64,000 nucleotides of DNA from Cylindrodendrum hubeiense (GCA_014621425.1 JAANBB010000003.1:372001-436000); one strand, 5' to 3'. Positions 33,094 through 43,847 are shown, numbered from the stretch's first letter. Made by a program: numbers and translations. Notes: generated by a model from the letters alone, not told the origin.

Positions 33094-35075
33094 CTATTTC
33101 ATCTGCGCAGGATTAAGCTCATTACTTAGGCTACGTTCAACATGAATAGCATTGAATGCCTCCTTCTCTTCACTAGAGCTTTGAAAAACTGCGTCTTCTA
33201 AACCAGGCTCCTTGAGTTTCGTTTGTGTGAAGATATAGTCAATCTCCTCGAGAGACCTCCCGGTAGTCTGATAAATGTTAATTAGATTGCCTTTGAACCT
33301 TGATTAGGTTGTAACGAGTTCCACTTACCTCTGGGCACATAAAGTAGACGAAGAAAATAGCCAGAAAGCATGACAAGGCCATCCACAACCAGATTTTCCA
33401 CCCAACATTCTGCAATGCAATACCTCCAGCGAAGACAGTAATGAATGAGAAAATCCACTCTCCAAATGCACCAGCAGCAGCACCTGCGTGGCGAAGGCGA
33501 AGGGGAGCAATCTAAGCAAATATTAGCAGGGGTACAAGACTAAGGCTGATATAAACAATACCTCTGGTCCATAAAGCCATGGGACAGCGATCCATCCATA
33601 ACCAAAAACCGCGTTGTAAATAAATATAGCACCAACCGCAGTCCATTGTGTTACAATAGTGGGTTTCGGCAGTCCGATCATTGCCACAAAGATAACCATG
33701 CAAGCAGTAAGAACTACAGCTGAGTACATCAGAATCTTGCGACGACCCACCCGCTCAATGGTGTAAATAGTTGGGATAGATCCAAGAGCAAAGATAGTGT
33801 TCATGATCGCCGCTAGAAGTTGTGACATGAATGGAGATAATCCAACCTGGGAAAATATGACAGTACTGTAATAAACAGAGAGGTTAATTCCTAAATTCAC
33901 AAGTTAGCTAACCCGTCTTTCAAGTTGTACGCAGCACGGGGTTGCTGACCCATCATTTGCTGAATGGCAAGCATGAGAAATGATATGCGGATACGACGGC
34001 CCGCGCGGAGGTTGGTCTGGTCCCATATAAGATCAAGAAGCTTGAATTGGTTCTCATCAGATGCCTCAAGTTTGATGCTTGCCAGAATAGATTCCTTCAT
34101 TCTGATAACGCGGTCGTCGTCGATCTCAGTCTCAAAAAGGCGACTCAGAGTCTCATCACCTTCTGCCTCGTATCCTTTCGCATAGTACCATCTTGGAGTG
34201 TCGGGAAGTACAAGGGTGAGACCGCCGGCACAGAGCGCGAATAGCACCTGCAGTCCAACGGGAAACCGCTAGATATGGTCCGTTAGATCACCCCCGCTAG
34301 AAGATTGGGAAGTTTTACACACCCAAGAGATCTGGTTATCCAGTCGGGTAAAGCCAAAATCAATCCAGTATGCAATGGCCGCGCCAGAAACAAGGAAGAC
34401 ACAAGTAACTGCCACATCAGGTCCACGCTGATTATCTTTCAACGCCATTTCCGCCTGATAGGTTGGAATTGAACACGAGATGAACTATAAACGTGTCAGT
34501 ATGAGGTTTGTCGGAGTTTTTAACACAGACGTTGCTTACGCCGATTCCAAACCCCTATACGTAGTCCCTCGTTAGCTGGCATCTTCAACATAAGATCTCC
34601 AATAGCTCATAGTACTTACGCATATGACCCTCCCAACAATCATTTGAGGTACAGACCAAGCAGAAGCCTGCAGAGAGCCCCCAATGATCACACAGGCATT
34701 GCCGAGAAGAATGCACATACGTCGACCAAGCGGCATTCCGATGACGGTGACCGCAAGCGAGCAGATTGCGGCTGCAAGAGTGTAGGAAGACGCAATCATA
34801 GGAACAACATATGTTCCAGTCGGGTTCTAGATTTGTTAGTCTCGTTATTGTTCTTTGCCATTCATGAAAAACTTACTCCCATAGCATCTAAGAACGGTTT
34901 CGTCTCTTGAATCCCCCCTAAAACCCCTGCATCATATCCGTACATACAAAAAGACTGAGATCGAAGTAGTGGTGAGCAAGAGGTCCTTTTGGTCTCAAAA
35001 GCAGTAGACTGAAGAAGCACTCACGATCGCACAACTTGCAGATAAGATTCTCTGCATCAACTTCCCCCGGATCAT
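33094..35075 (-). CDS. MFS sugar-type transporter (HXT/quinate-like)
   Basis: Plasma-membrane symporter, 505 aa, 12 helices. Nine exons fit in frame: 35025-35075, 34877-34954, 34620-34826, 34540-34554 (15-nt microexon), 34323-34484, 33950-34268, 33562-33890, 33329-33511 and 33094-33267. Motifs: GYDAGVLGG (helix 1), GMPLGRRMC (loop 2-3), LPDTPRWYYAKG (PESPR), AIQQMMGINLSVYY (helix 7, rebuilt by splicing), ERVGRRKIL, VPWLYGPEIAPLRLRHAGAA, and PETTGRSLEEIDYIF. The microexon encodes GFGIG, the conserved end of helix 4, so skipping it is unlikely. Its promoter shares the CGGAATTTAATTCCG palindrome with the divergent OYE gene. It may import the cluster's substrate (inference). Confidence 0.88.
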
Positions 35076-35843
35076 AGTTTTGAGCATCGTGGCTGTTGGA
35101 GAGAATGAGGACTGAGTTCCTCTAGTCGCCGCGAGATTGAAATTCTATGAGTCGCCTTTTATGCAGACGAGATAATGCGTCAGAATATTTTGGCTGTGTG
35201 TGGAAGAATACAGGAGAGAATCACGGGTACTTATAACTGTATTTTGGGGCCATCAGAAGTGACGTCCCCCGCATCCATGCCCCCGGATTTCCCCACGTTT
35301 TTTTAATCTGGGGAAATACATGGCTTGTGAAGATAAGACAAGCTGCCAAGATCATTCTGTAAACAACCTGTAACACTCAGGATTGTCATTGCGTCCCCAG
35401 CTCACCTACACCTCCCCCACGTTCTCGCCTCGACTAGTGTTCCTAGCGCGCGGAATTTAATTCCGTGGGCCCATACAAATAGCACTAGAGCAAGCGGCTC
35501 CTTATTGGCTCGGGATTCCTTGGTCAGTTACTAATTCTAGACCGTGGGCTTGACCACCGCGCTTGCAGGCTTTTCCAGTTACATTACTCAGTTTCGGGGC
35601 CACTAATTCCCAAAATGTCAGTTCATTGCACCATGGGTTTCTAATCAGCCCTTGTTCCCAGAGACTGACCCCACTCCGGAAATGCAAATCCTGTTATTAA
35701 AGACACTTCCAAATGGAAAACACTGGCACTCCAAATGCACAACCCTGAACTTGGTGCATATTATTTCACAAGTGCTGAAGTCAATCCTTGTCTCACTTTA
35801 TCCCTTTCGTTCAAACCCCGTTTTGAGCATTCAACCCGTCCAA
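35076..35843. promoter_or_regulatory. Divergent transporter/OYE promoter
   Basis: The 768 bp separate two start codons, with a perfect palindrome near the midpoint (35451-35465). An in-frame extension of the OYE upstream to 35652 has no family similarity and is treated as leader. Nothing else assigned. Confidence 0.6.
35451..35465. promoter_or_regulatory. Cluster palindrome 1, CGGAATTTAATTCCG
   Basis: Perfect inverted repeat, CGG-N9-CCG, 376 bp from the transporter ATG and 379 bp from the OYE ATG. It fits a Zn2Cys6 dimer binding inverted CGG half-sites. Confidence 0.7.
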
Positions 35844-36938
35844 ATGGCTCAGTCACGGCTACTCCAACCTGTCAAAATTGGGAACCTCAATCTGAATCAT
35901 CGGATGGGGTTATGCCCCTTAACGCGTTATCGTGCATCCGATGATCATGTGCCCCTGGATATGATGGTACACTACTACACCCAGAGAAGTTCTGTGCCAG
36001 GCACGCTTTTGATCTCTGAAGGCACCTTCATCTCGGCAGAAGACGGCGGGTATGCGAATGCTCCTGGAATATACAATCAAGAGCAAATCGACAAGTGGCG
36101 CGAAATTACGGATGCTGTACACGCTAAAGGGTGCTACATCTTTTGTCAGCTATGGGCCCTCGGGCGTGCGGCCGACGTGGAGGTCACCAAGCGTGAAGGA
36201 ACGACTATTGTTAGCTCCGATGCAAATGCAATCGATCCGAATTCCGCACCACCTGAACGACTGAATGAAGTCCAAATCCAAGGTCGGATTCAAAACTACG
36301 CCACTGCCGCCTCGAACGCTATCAGTGCAGGATTTGATGGAGTCGAGCTCCATGGTGCCAATGGTTACCTCATTGATCAATTCATTCAGGACCGATGCAA
36401 CAAGCGAACGGATCTCTATGGCGGTAGCATTGAAAACCGTTCCCGCTTTGTTGTGGAGGTTGCTCGGGCGGTATGCGAAGCCATTGGGCCAGAAAGAACT
36501 GGGATTCGATTCAGCCCCTGGAGCACCTTCAACGGCATGAGGATGGATGATCCAGTCCCACAGTTCTCTGATGTTATTCGACGTCTTTCTCAACTCAAGT
36601 TGGCGTATCTTCACCTGGTTGAATCAAGAATTGCAGGCGCTGCCGATGTGGAAGCGTCCGACAAGCTCGCATTTGCTTATGACCTGTGGGACAATCCAAT
36701 CCTGGTGGCAGGGGGGCTAAAACCTGCCACAGCGCAGAAGCTTTTGGATGACGAATACCCTGAAAAAGACATAGTTGCTATGTTTGGACGGTATTTCCTG
36801 TCAACCCCAGACCTGCCATTCAGAATTATGGAAGGTTTAGAGCTGAACCAATACAACCGTGAGACCTTTTACACACCAATGTCGGCTGTTGGGTACACAG
36901 ATTATCCGTTTTGCAAGGAATACGCCGCAAAGAATTAG
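35844..36938 (+). CDS. Old Yellow Enzyme family NADPH:flavin oxidoreductase
   Basis: FMN-dependent ene-reductase, 364 aa, single exon, predicted to reduce the C=C bond of an alpha,beta-unsaturated ketone or ester. The start at MAQSRLLQP is chosen because it opens the conserved KIGNLNLNHRMGLCPLTRYR segment and sits in a CAAATGG context. The substrate-binding HxxN pair is His170-Asn173 with Tyr175 following (ELHGANGYLIDQF); the FMN-binding YGGSIENRSRF is at 192-202. The usual QLWHxGR reads QLWALGR at 102-108. Classical OYE length (about 360-400). In the cluster model it would reduce an enone before or after ring oxidation. Confidence 0.92.
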   Translation: MAQSRLLQPVKIGNLNLNHRMGLCPLTRYRASDDHVPLDMMVHYYTQRSSVPGTLLISEGTFISAEDGGYANAPGIYNQEQIDKWREITDAVHAKGCYIFCQLWALGRAADVEVTKREGTTIVSSDANAIDPNSAPPERLNEVQIQGRIQNYATAASNAISAGFDGVELHGANGYLIDQFIQDRCNKRTDLYGGSIENRSRFVVEVARAVCEAIGPERTGIRFSPWSTFNGMRMDDPVPQFSDVIRRLSQLKLAYLHLVESRIAGAADVEASDKLAFAYDLWDNPILVAGGLKPATAQKLLDDEYPEKDIVAMFGRYFLSTPDLPFRIMEGLELNQYNRETFYTPMSAVGYTDYPFCKEYAAKN

Positions 36939-36998
36939 ACTTTGACTTTAGATATAATCAGACGTATCAACAAAATAGAACATACGCAATCTTAGAGT

Positions 36999-37047
36999 AT
37001 ATAAAGTAGATAAAGAAAATATTAAGAAATTACTACCTACTTTATAT
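36999..37047. repeat. 11-bp inverted repeat downstream of OYE
   Basis: ATATAAAGTAG (36999-37009) and CTACTTTATAT (37037-37047) form a perfect inverted pair with a 27-bp loop, just after the OYE stop and before the convergent gene's 3' end. It could form a 3' UTR hairpin or be the end of a small element. Confidence 0.7.
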
Positions 37048-37147
37048 GCTTTAAGATAGATATCACTCAATGTAATCAAATGTACGCTTTTGTCGGTCAT
37101 GGATTATATACTTAATAATTTTCAGACTACCTTCTTGGCCTATAATA

Positions 37148-38548
37148 TTACCCTGGACCAAGATTGATACTGTTCTCCATTACTCTTCGAGACTCTTCGA
37201 GATCATCATCCAAGCTGTTCGAGATACATGAAGATGCTCGCAAGTAATGAGCATGTTCAGATCCTATATAGCTGGTTTCTTTCGCCATCACCTCTGAAGT
37301 CGAAGTCGTGATATTTGAGATCCTGATACCTTTTACCTCCGGGCTGGTTGTACTCTTACTATCAGAACTAGTGAAGTATGGCCCCAGCGACGGTAAACAT
37401 GCGATCATGACACTAATAGTACAGTCGAGAGTGCTCCATAGCCCTAGTCCGGTTAATTATTGCAAGTTAGCTAACAATAAATTTGGAAGTAATAATGAGA
37501 ACGTTCGGTAACATCAGAGAGGTGCTAGACATACCGACCGTGCTAACAGCAACTTTGAAGTTGATAGATGCGGATTGAATAGTTGCAAACCGAAACGTAT
37601 CAAATATGATATTGATAAGGCCGAGAAGGAAGGTAAAATACATTCCAACCTTAAGTGATCTTCGCATATTCAACCCTGGAATAACGAGCCAAGGCAGGGA
37701 GAATACTGTGGAGGTTAGCTTCTTCCCTGGTTCTGGACTGGCTATCTTAGCTTGTCTAACCTAATATTTCCCCAGTGATATGTAGTCCATAGCTGATATG
37801 GAATGTCGTGGCGCTGAAATGATGCGGACATTTATCTTGTGCACGAAGATTCCTATTTTGATATATTAGTTCTTATTCCTGTTTCATTTCTTTGTCTGTA
37901 GCCAGTTAATAAACTAACCAATTTGCAGATACAGGCAAACAAATGAAAAAAAGAACAAGAATATTAGTAATAAAGGAGATAAAAACGTAAAATATAACTG
38001 TCCATAGGAATAGTCTCCTCTTTCGCATGAACTCGGGGATTATCTGGAAGTACATCGATAGGAGTGAGGCCTTTGATAAGTATAGTGTCGTCAGGAAGGG
38101 TATATTAATAGCCCAGGATATCTAGATTATAATCAGCGTTCCCATTGTTTGTATGCCCAACTTTTGTAACATGAAGTTCAATTCTCGTACCTTTAATATC
38201 AATTCCAAAGCTTGGATATCTCCATGAAAGCCTCCTGCTGGTGCCGTTATTTGTGGCTCGAGTGCACCCAATTTCGTGAGCACAATATTCATGGAGTTCA
38301 CAGACACAGCAGAAATCCAAGCCGCGCACATAAGAATGTCGCTCATCAGCAATCGTCGACCTTGGACCTTGAGGCGAAGGTATATGCGGGCAACGATGAC
38401 GGCAGCAGCAAGCAAAATCAGAAGCCATCCCCAAATCTGCGTGATGACATAGCCTCGTCAATTATCGAGCACAGACGGTGGGGATATGAGGTTGCTGGAG
38501 TGAGGGACGAACCAAAATGGGTTTTGGTCCAGGCGGTTTCACATGCAT
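37148..38548 (-). CDS. Fungal rhodopsin-domain (Pth11-like) seven-helix membrane protein
   Basis: Integral membrane protein of the fungal rhodopsin domain family (PF20684), 359 aa. Six exons fit: 38477-38548, 38191-38436, 37919-38121, 37761-37852, 37535-37705 and 37148-37443. The order of family blocks is intact: ARIYLRLKVQGRRLLMSDIL (helix 2), MNIVLTKLGAL, IPFLTTLYLSKASLLSMYFQIIP, the Cys-containing NLRAQDKC loop, RSLKVGMYFTFLLGLINIIFDTFRF, and WSTLDCTISVMIACLPSLGPYF, rebuilt across the last splice. A hydrophilic tail follows. The first donor (GTCTGT) is weak, so the N-terminus is uncertain. Exons 3-5 and introns are markedly AT-rich compared with the neighbours, which may mean RIP-like drift or foreign origin, yet no stop interrupts the model. 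Possible surface sensor; ligand unknown. Confidence 0.68.
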
Positions 38549-39941
38549 GACGTCTAGATTCCTTCTCTAGAACAGGTTTTCAGGTGTGTAAGTCAAGGCT
38601 GTTTGTGGGCACAGCATCAACCAGGAAGTGCAAGGGCGATGATGAAACGATTGACCAGGATCTGCCTTCGATAAACGAGTGCACATGGGGACTGTGCTCT
38701 TTTGTACTTTTGCCAGATATTCACGACCCAAACTGGCCAACCCTAATTAAACGCCTCCTGACTAGAAGGCGTGTTCCAGATCCAAGGACATGGCTGGTGG
38801 CGCTGGAGGTTACCATACCTCAGCCTCTGTTTTGATCCAGCCAATGACAGGCCCACTCACGATCGATTCCTGCTTGTGCATTCCTCCAGCCGCGCTTAGT
38901 AACCGCATTCCAGTTCAATGCTGTTGAATGCACTCGTATCTAGTCTTGAATGGGCCCTGTCTATGGAAGCTTAAGAAAAAAGCATAAAAGTGCGCCCACA
39001 GTCCCTTTGTAGTGTAGCTCAAATCTGATCAAGAAGGGAAGATTCGGATGCAACGTCGAGACTGGGGATAGTTACGGACAGTAATAAGTAATGCTTACAC
39101 CAATTCTGGATGTGCGTGCCTAACTGAAGAGAAAAGAATCGAAACATCGATAACTACTGTAACGGCAGTGGCATGGGACGGTAACACGACAGAAGCTGTA
39201 ACTGAACGCTAAAGAAGAAATGAGTCATGTCCATCTTAGTAGAGTTCATTAGACACTAACTTTAAGTACTTGCCTGTTTGGCCAGTGGCTGATACCTAAA
39301 TATGATACTGGGTGCCCCGTGGTACCATCACAATAACAAGCAGGTATCGCGTTGTTTCAAGCTGATCTTTGAGAAAATGGGCTTGTTACCGGAACTGTTT
39401 ACGGAAATCCTGGATCCAGTGGGTTGCATGCAGAAGTTGGAGTGGAGTGGGCAGGCTGCCCCAAGAATAACAAACTTGAGCTTCTAAGAATCTATGGTAG
39501 TGGTGGTTTGACATTGTGAGTTATTCCCCTTGAACGTACAACAAGACTTCTGGTATGATCATCTCCCCCGATGATTCGCTGTTGAGTGCATTGTACCAAG
39601 GTGATACCATAATCAGAATATCACGCTAAAGGAAACTGCCTTGCAGTCGTTTATGTATGTTTTGCATGATAGCCGCTGGGGAGAAGTTGCAGAGCGGAAT
39701 TATACTACGGGTTTTAATCCCGCGTCAACACACTCTGGTGGGGACCGATCTGAACAATTCCGTTGCAGGCCAGGCACAAGGCTTCTGTGATAGATATAAT
39801 ACCAGGAACTGTGCTATCCATTTGGTTGAACATCATTTGATTGACACCGCATTTTGAATCTGATTCCAAACCATACAAATATTATTGCAAGACTCTCGCA
39901 CAACATCATCTCAATACTGCAGTCCCTCAGCTTCTTGCGCC
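38549..39941. other. Divergent intergenic region upstream of rhodopsin-domain gene and SDR
   Basis: 1.4 kb with no supported gene. A plus-strand open frame of 83 codons at 38584-38835 has no recognised domain. It contains the cluster palindrome at 39708-39722. Confidence 0.5.
39708..39722. promoter_or_regulatory. Cluster palindrome 2, CGGGTTTTAATCCCG
   Basis: CGG-N9-CCG with CGGG/CCCG arms, 220 bp before the SDR start codon. It differs by one base from the site in front of the lactonase-like gene. Confidence 0.65.
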
Positions 39942-40864
39942 ATGTCTGTATCGAAAGTCGCAATTATTACTGGTGGTGCTTCTGGAATGGGATTGGCCGT
40001 CGCAAAGCATCTGTCTGAAAATGGTTGGCAGACTAACCTGTTTGACTTGAACCAAACAGCCGGAGATGCAGCCGTACGTGAGATTGAGAACTCGAGGTTC
40101 ATGGCTGTCGACGTCACATCTTGGTCGTCATTGTCTAATGCCTTCGACCTCGTCTTCAAAGCCCAAGGCAGGTTGGACTTTGTTTTTGCGAACGCGGGAA
40201 TAATACAAATGCACAACTTCTACAAGCGAGTGGGCGAGCTGCCACCTCCCGAACTACCACAAACAAGCATCGACATCAATTTGAAAGCAGTTATTAATAC
40301 GAGCTATTTGGCACAACATTACTTCAGAGCAAACACGCATGAGAAATCTGATCCGGTTCTAATCATGACAGCGAGTATCGCAGGCTTTGTACGTATAACC
40401 TACTCCCAAAAGTGCTCAAGGCAAGATTTTAACCAGCCTATTAGTACGCACAAGAGTTTAATCCTCTCTACTCGGCATCCAAAGCGGGTGTCGTCAATTT
40501 CTTACGCTCAATTGGCAAGCCCTTTCACGATGATGGTATTCGTACATACGCTATCTGTCCAGGGACCGTAAGGACAAACCTCCTCTCTAGTGAAGTCTGG
40601 GATTCATGGCCGGAGGATTACTTAACGCCACTTGATACTATCGTCTCAGCCGTTGATACTATGCTAGCTGGTGGGCCGATGACAGACGCAAAGGGTAGGC
40701 GCATAGAAAGCGGCTCCGACTATGGTCTTGCTGTGGAGGTGTTTCAGACAAGCATTTATTTTAGAGACCAGATGGACTACGTCAACGAAGGGATGAGAAA
40801 AATATGCGAAGCTTCAAGTTTGGACTCTCATCAATCGCATTTCGATGCTGCGCATAAATCTTAG
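39942..40864 (+). CDS. Short-chain dehydrogenase/reductase (SDR)
   Basis: NAD(P)-dependent classical SDR, 288 aa, oxidising a secondary alcohol or reducing a ketone. Exons are 39942-40388 and 40445-40864, separated by a 56-nt intron. The cofactor motif is TGGASGMG (10-17), an acidic residue follows in LFDLNQ (favouring NAD), FANAG replaces NNAG, and the active site is Ser in MTASIAG with Tyr158-Lys162 (YSASK), which appears only after splicing. CPGTVRTNLL is the usual post-catalytic loop. Sequence style matches fungal 15-hydroxyprostaglandin-dehydrogenase-like SDRs. The start is the first Met of the conserved strand. In the cluster it could make the ketone for the monooxygenase. Confidence 0.92.
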
Positions 40865-41430
40865 GTTATATCAAGATAATACAGATCTCTATGATGCCAC
40901 ACTTATTTAAGGTTCATGCCAAGATGACTTGATGACTGGAGAACCGGGGGCTCCTATGTGAGCATAGAAGCTCATATCGGGTCAAATGCAAAGATAACCT
41001 CGTGAAAATAGTCAAAACTCAGTGACCCTTGCAAGGGTATTGATTGACTACTCGGATTGTGCATCTGACTGTTGAGGGTCTGCTGTTTGCTTGACGGTCT
41101 AGCCACAAACGATTGCGTCCCGTCATATCAAGCTACAACTAGGCTGCGACAGTAAATAGTTGGTGCGGGGTATAAAAGAACAACCGAGGTCTTCAATGAT
41201 TGGGTATGTCGAGATTTCCGCATACACGTGGAAACATGTTCCGTAAGCTGCATTTCCGACAAGAGGGGGTCATCCGTCCTCAGCAACCGGGATTTTAGAA
41301 GTTGCGAGGCACATTGACTAGTGTGTTACGATATAAAGAACGTCATGGTCATCCTTTGTCAGTGAATCCATGTGATTCGTACATTTAATTTAATTGAAAA
41401 GGGATTTTCAGTCCTCCCAATATTCGAGCA
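40865..41430. promoter_or_regulatory. Promoter region of the EthD gene
   Basis: 566 bp. GCGGGG followed by TATAAAAG at 41165-41178 looks like a CreA-type site next to a TATA-like element. A degenerate cluster palindrome is at 41229-41243 and a CGGGATTTTA half-like site at about 41288. Confidence 0.5.
41229..41243. promoter_or_regulatory. Cluster palindrome 3, TGGAAACATGTTCCG
   Basis: One arm is perfect (TTCCG) and the other has one mismatch (TGGAA for CGGAA). It is 188 bp before the EthD start. Read on the other strand it begins CGGAACATG, exactly like site 4. Confidence 0.5.
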
Positions 41431-41983
41431 ATGGTTTTCCAGAAAATCGAACACAACTTCACGCATCCTCAATTGAATTACGATTCCACGCCGAATTTTC
41501 AGCCATGCATTAAAGTCTCGGTTTTCTTCAAGAAACTCGATTCTATCGACTATGACACCTTTTTTGGACACTGGCAGACAGTCCACGCTGATTTAGCCAT
41601 CGCAACTCAGGCATTCCGAAAGCATATTGTGCGATATAGTCAGGTATGCCGACATGATTCCGCTTTGTCTAGAGTCGAAATACTAGACAATACTCTAACT
41701 AATCATTCTACAGCATCATCAGACAGCGGAAATGAGAGAGCGGGCTCGAGGCCTCGGCGAGAACGTTCTGCAATATGATGGATGTGCTCAGCTTTGGGTC
41801 AGGACCTGGGATGACTGGCTGGCATTTTACAACAGCAAAGAATATGCTGCAGCGCTGAGCGATGATTGCAACCGCTTCATGGCATTGCCAATGACTTACA
41901 TGGTCGGTTATGAGAATTTGATTGTCGGAGATGCATCACCAACAATGGGCGGAAGTAGCGGCATTGATATCAGTGCCTTGTAG
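41431..41983 (+). CDS. EthD-domain protein
   Basis: Small alpha/beta ferredoxin-like protein, 160 aa; exons 41431-41643 and 41714-41983. The EthD domain (PF07110) is seen in IKVSVFFKKLDSIDYDTFFGHWQTVHADL (spanning about 28-56) and in the second half in YNSKEYAAALSDDCNRFM. The HWxxxHA segment carries the conserved His pair. Family members act as small dehydratases or decarboxylases in fungal polyketide pathways or as accessory proteins to oxygenases in catabolism. The role here is unknown; the location among redox enzymes suggests it acts on a pathway intermediate. Confidence 0.85.
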
Positions 41984-42195
41984 CTCTTCGATTTGCTTAA
42001 GATGATGAAATGAAGAGGATTAAGTCCGTAAACTTTGATCAACAATGAACGAGATATGTTTTCACTGGGCCATTCGTGATTGAGTTTGAGTTCATAAAAG
42101 TACTGAAGATCTGTGTCAGTAAAGTGTAGCCTGCCAGCACAAAGAAGAATTTCAACACGTAAAAGATTCATGGCTTGAGGATCAGCATTTATTGC

Positions 42196-43280
42196 TCATC
42201 TGTAATAACTAGGGAGAGCTTTCGTATCGAGAAAATCAGTGCTACAGCTAAAGTCGACCCAGTTATCAAGAGACTCCAGAGTCTCTAAACTTTTTCGCCT
42301 CATGATATCGACAGCATCAGACCCAATAGGGATGCGTAACGACAAGTTGTTGACTTGTCGCTCTGTGAGATTTTCCAGCCTTGCAATATCCAGCATTCTT
42401 TCAACAGCCAACGAGGGGTCTCCTGGCTGTGCAGCTTGCGTAACCGCATGAATGTCAGCAATCTGTCGTTTTATCGTTGCATACTCCGCGATGCCCTGTT
42501 CTGCATCCAAAATCCCCTTCTTATTCTTCGCAGCGAGGATATTCGTGCGGAACTGGCCTAATACAAAAATGTGAACACGGATACCGATTGGTTGGACCTC
42601 CTTTGCTAGACACTCGACGGCCCCTAGAATTCATCAGTTAGAAAACTCAGTCAAGACGTGGTTAGCTACATGCATGAAGATCATGTAGCTGGATAAATCA
42701 ACGAACCTTCCAGTGCAGACTTAGAAGCGCTATAAGGGCCACCGGCAGCCACTCCGTGCCATCCAGCTATACTTCCAAGAAACAAGATGGTTCCAGACCT
42801 TTTGGTACGCATCTTAGGAAGCACAACACTGGTTAAGTTTAGAGCGCCGAAAAGGTTAACCTCAAACTGCTGCTTAACATCTTCGTCGCTATATGACGTT
42901 AGAATGGCTTCAAAATTGCATTAAATTAGGTAAATAAAGTCGACGATGCCATACCTCAACTCTTCCCAGACACCGGACAAGACGTATCCAGCATTGTTAA
43001 CGAGAACGTCGATGGTACCCATGTGGGCGATGGCTTCTTCCACCTTGTTGCGGATGACCTCTTTTGGTGCCGTAACATCAAGCTGAATGGTCTCAACATT
43101 TTTCACATCCTTTAGGTGGCTTAGGTCTGAGATTCGACGAGCTGTTGCAATCACCTTGTCGCCGCGGGCCAGTATCGCAGGCACAAGGCTACGGCCAAAT
43201 CCGCTAGAACACCCCGTAATGAGCCATACTTTCGCTCTACTTGGTTCAGCATCTTGTGGTGCTTCACGAGTATCCCCCAT
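42196..43280 (-). CDS. Short-chain dehydrogenase/reductase (second)
   Basis: Classical SDR, 311 aa, exons 42955-43280, 42707-42888 and 42196-42623. The cofactor motif TGCSSGFG is at 22-29 with Arg-Arg in ATARRIS, which favours NADPH. NNAG is in VLVNNAGYVL, the catalytic Ser in LGSIAG and Tyr161-Lys165 in YSASK. The long C-terminal arm (about 200-311) is typical of the fungal 17-beta-HSD-like/retinol-dehydrogenase-like SDRs that often accompany monooxygenases. The start was placed at MGDTRE; the upstream Met at 43382 would add a Leu-rich stretch without conservation. It converges on the EthD gene, and its promoter faces the 3' end of the BVMO. Confidence 0.92.
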
Positions 43281-43399
43281 GGTAGCAGGTGTAATAAGTT
43301 GGGTGACTGCCGAATCGTCGAGTCCGGAGATGAAATGAACACGGCGAAGCAGGAAGATAAGAAGGCAATGGAAATGAATCATGCGCCAAGGGTCAACTG

Positions 43400-43420
43400 C
43401 CCCGCATTCAAAATGCGGGG
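43400..43420. promoter_or_regulatory. Perfect 9-bp inverted repeat with paired GCGGGG cores
   Basis: CCCCGCATT and AATGCGGGG separated by CAA. Each arm contains GCGGGG, which matches the CreA/Mig1 consensus SYGGRG, so it is a candidate for carbon repression. It lies about 120 bp before the SDR start. A purely structural hairpin is the alternative. Confidence 0.6.
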
Positions 43421-43450
43421 TACTTTGAGGGGTTGCGGCACTGAGATGAG

Positions 43451-43465
43451 CGGAACATGATTCCG
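43451..43465. promoter_or_regulatory. Cluster palindrome 4, CGGAACATGATTCCG
   Basis: Perfect CGGAA/TTCCG arms, N5 spacer, 171 bp before the second SDR start codon. Confidence 0.7.
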
Positions 43466-43847
43466 GACTTAGTCAGTCACCCGTATAGCGGCCATCTGGT
43501 GATGGCACCAAGAAAGCTTATTCTCTTACCCATTAGCCAATCCCCGGAAGAATGGTTTGTTATGGATGCGGCATTGTCCTTTGATGATCTTCATGCACTG
43601 CTACGATATATAAAGCCAAATACAAACAAGCAGTGAAAAGCTTAATTCTAACAGGAAGTGAGGTGTTCAGTACTCAGTGGTCGAATTTACTCCGAGGCAA
43701 AAGGGTATTTACGGAAGAGAGACATGATTTCCGAGTATTCCCATGGTGCAGCAGACAATATACAGCTGAGTAATGGTATGTCCGTATATATCTGTGTCTA
43801 GAGGTGGGTGTTTTCTTCCAACCGCTAAGTGAATAGAAGAGGCCTTC

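Larger units (their letters stand above)
43281..43847. promoter_or_regulatory. Promoter region of second SDR
   Basis: 567 bp with two palindromes, CCCCGCATT-CAA-AATGCGGGG (43400-43420) and the cluster site at 43451-43465. Nothing else seen. Confidence 0.6.

Noticed and set aside
35652..35843. N-terminal extension of the OYE
   Set aside because: Open and in frame, but it has no family similarity, and the downstream Met begins the conserved core at normal length.
37148..38548. Calling the rhodopsin-domain region a pseudogene
   Set aside because: Despite the AT-rich composition, every junction keeps frame and the conserved blocks are in order without stops.
38584..38835. 83-codon open frame on the plus strand
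   Set aside because: No domain, no upstream or downstream exon that extends it, and it lies in the promoter region of the rhodopsin-domain gene.
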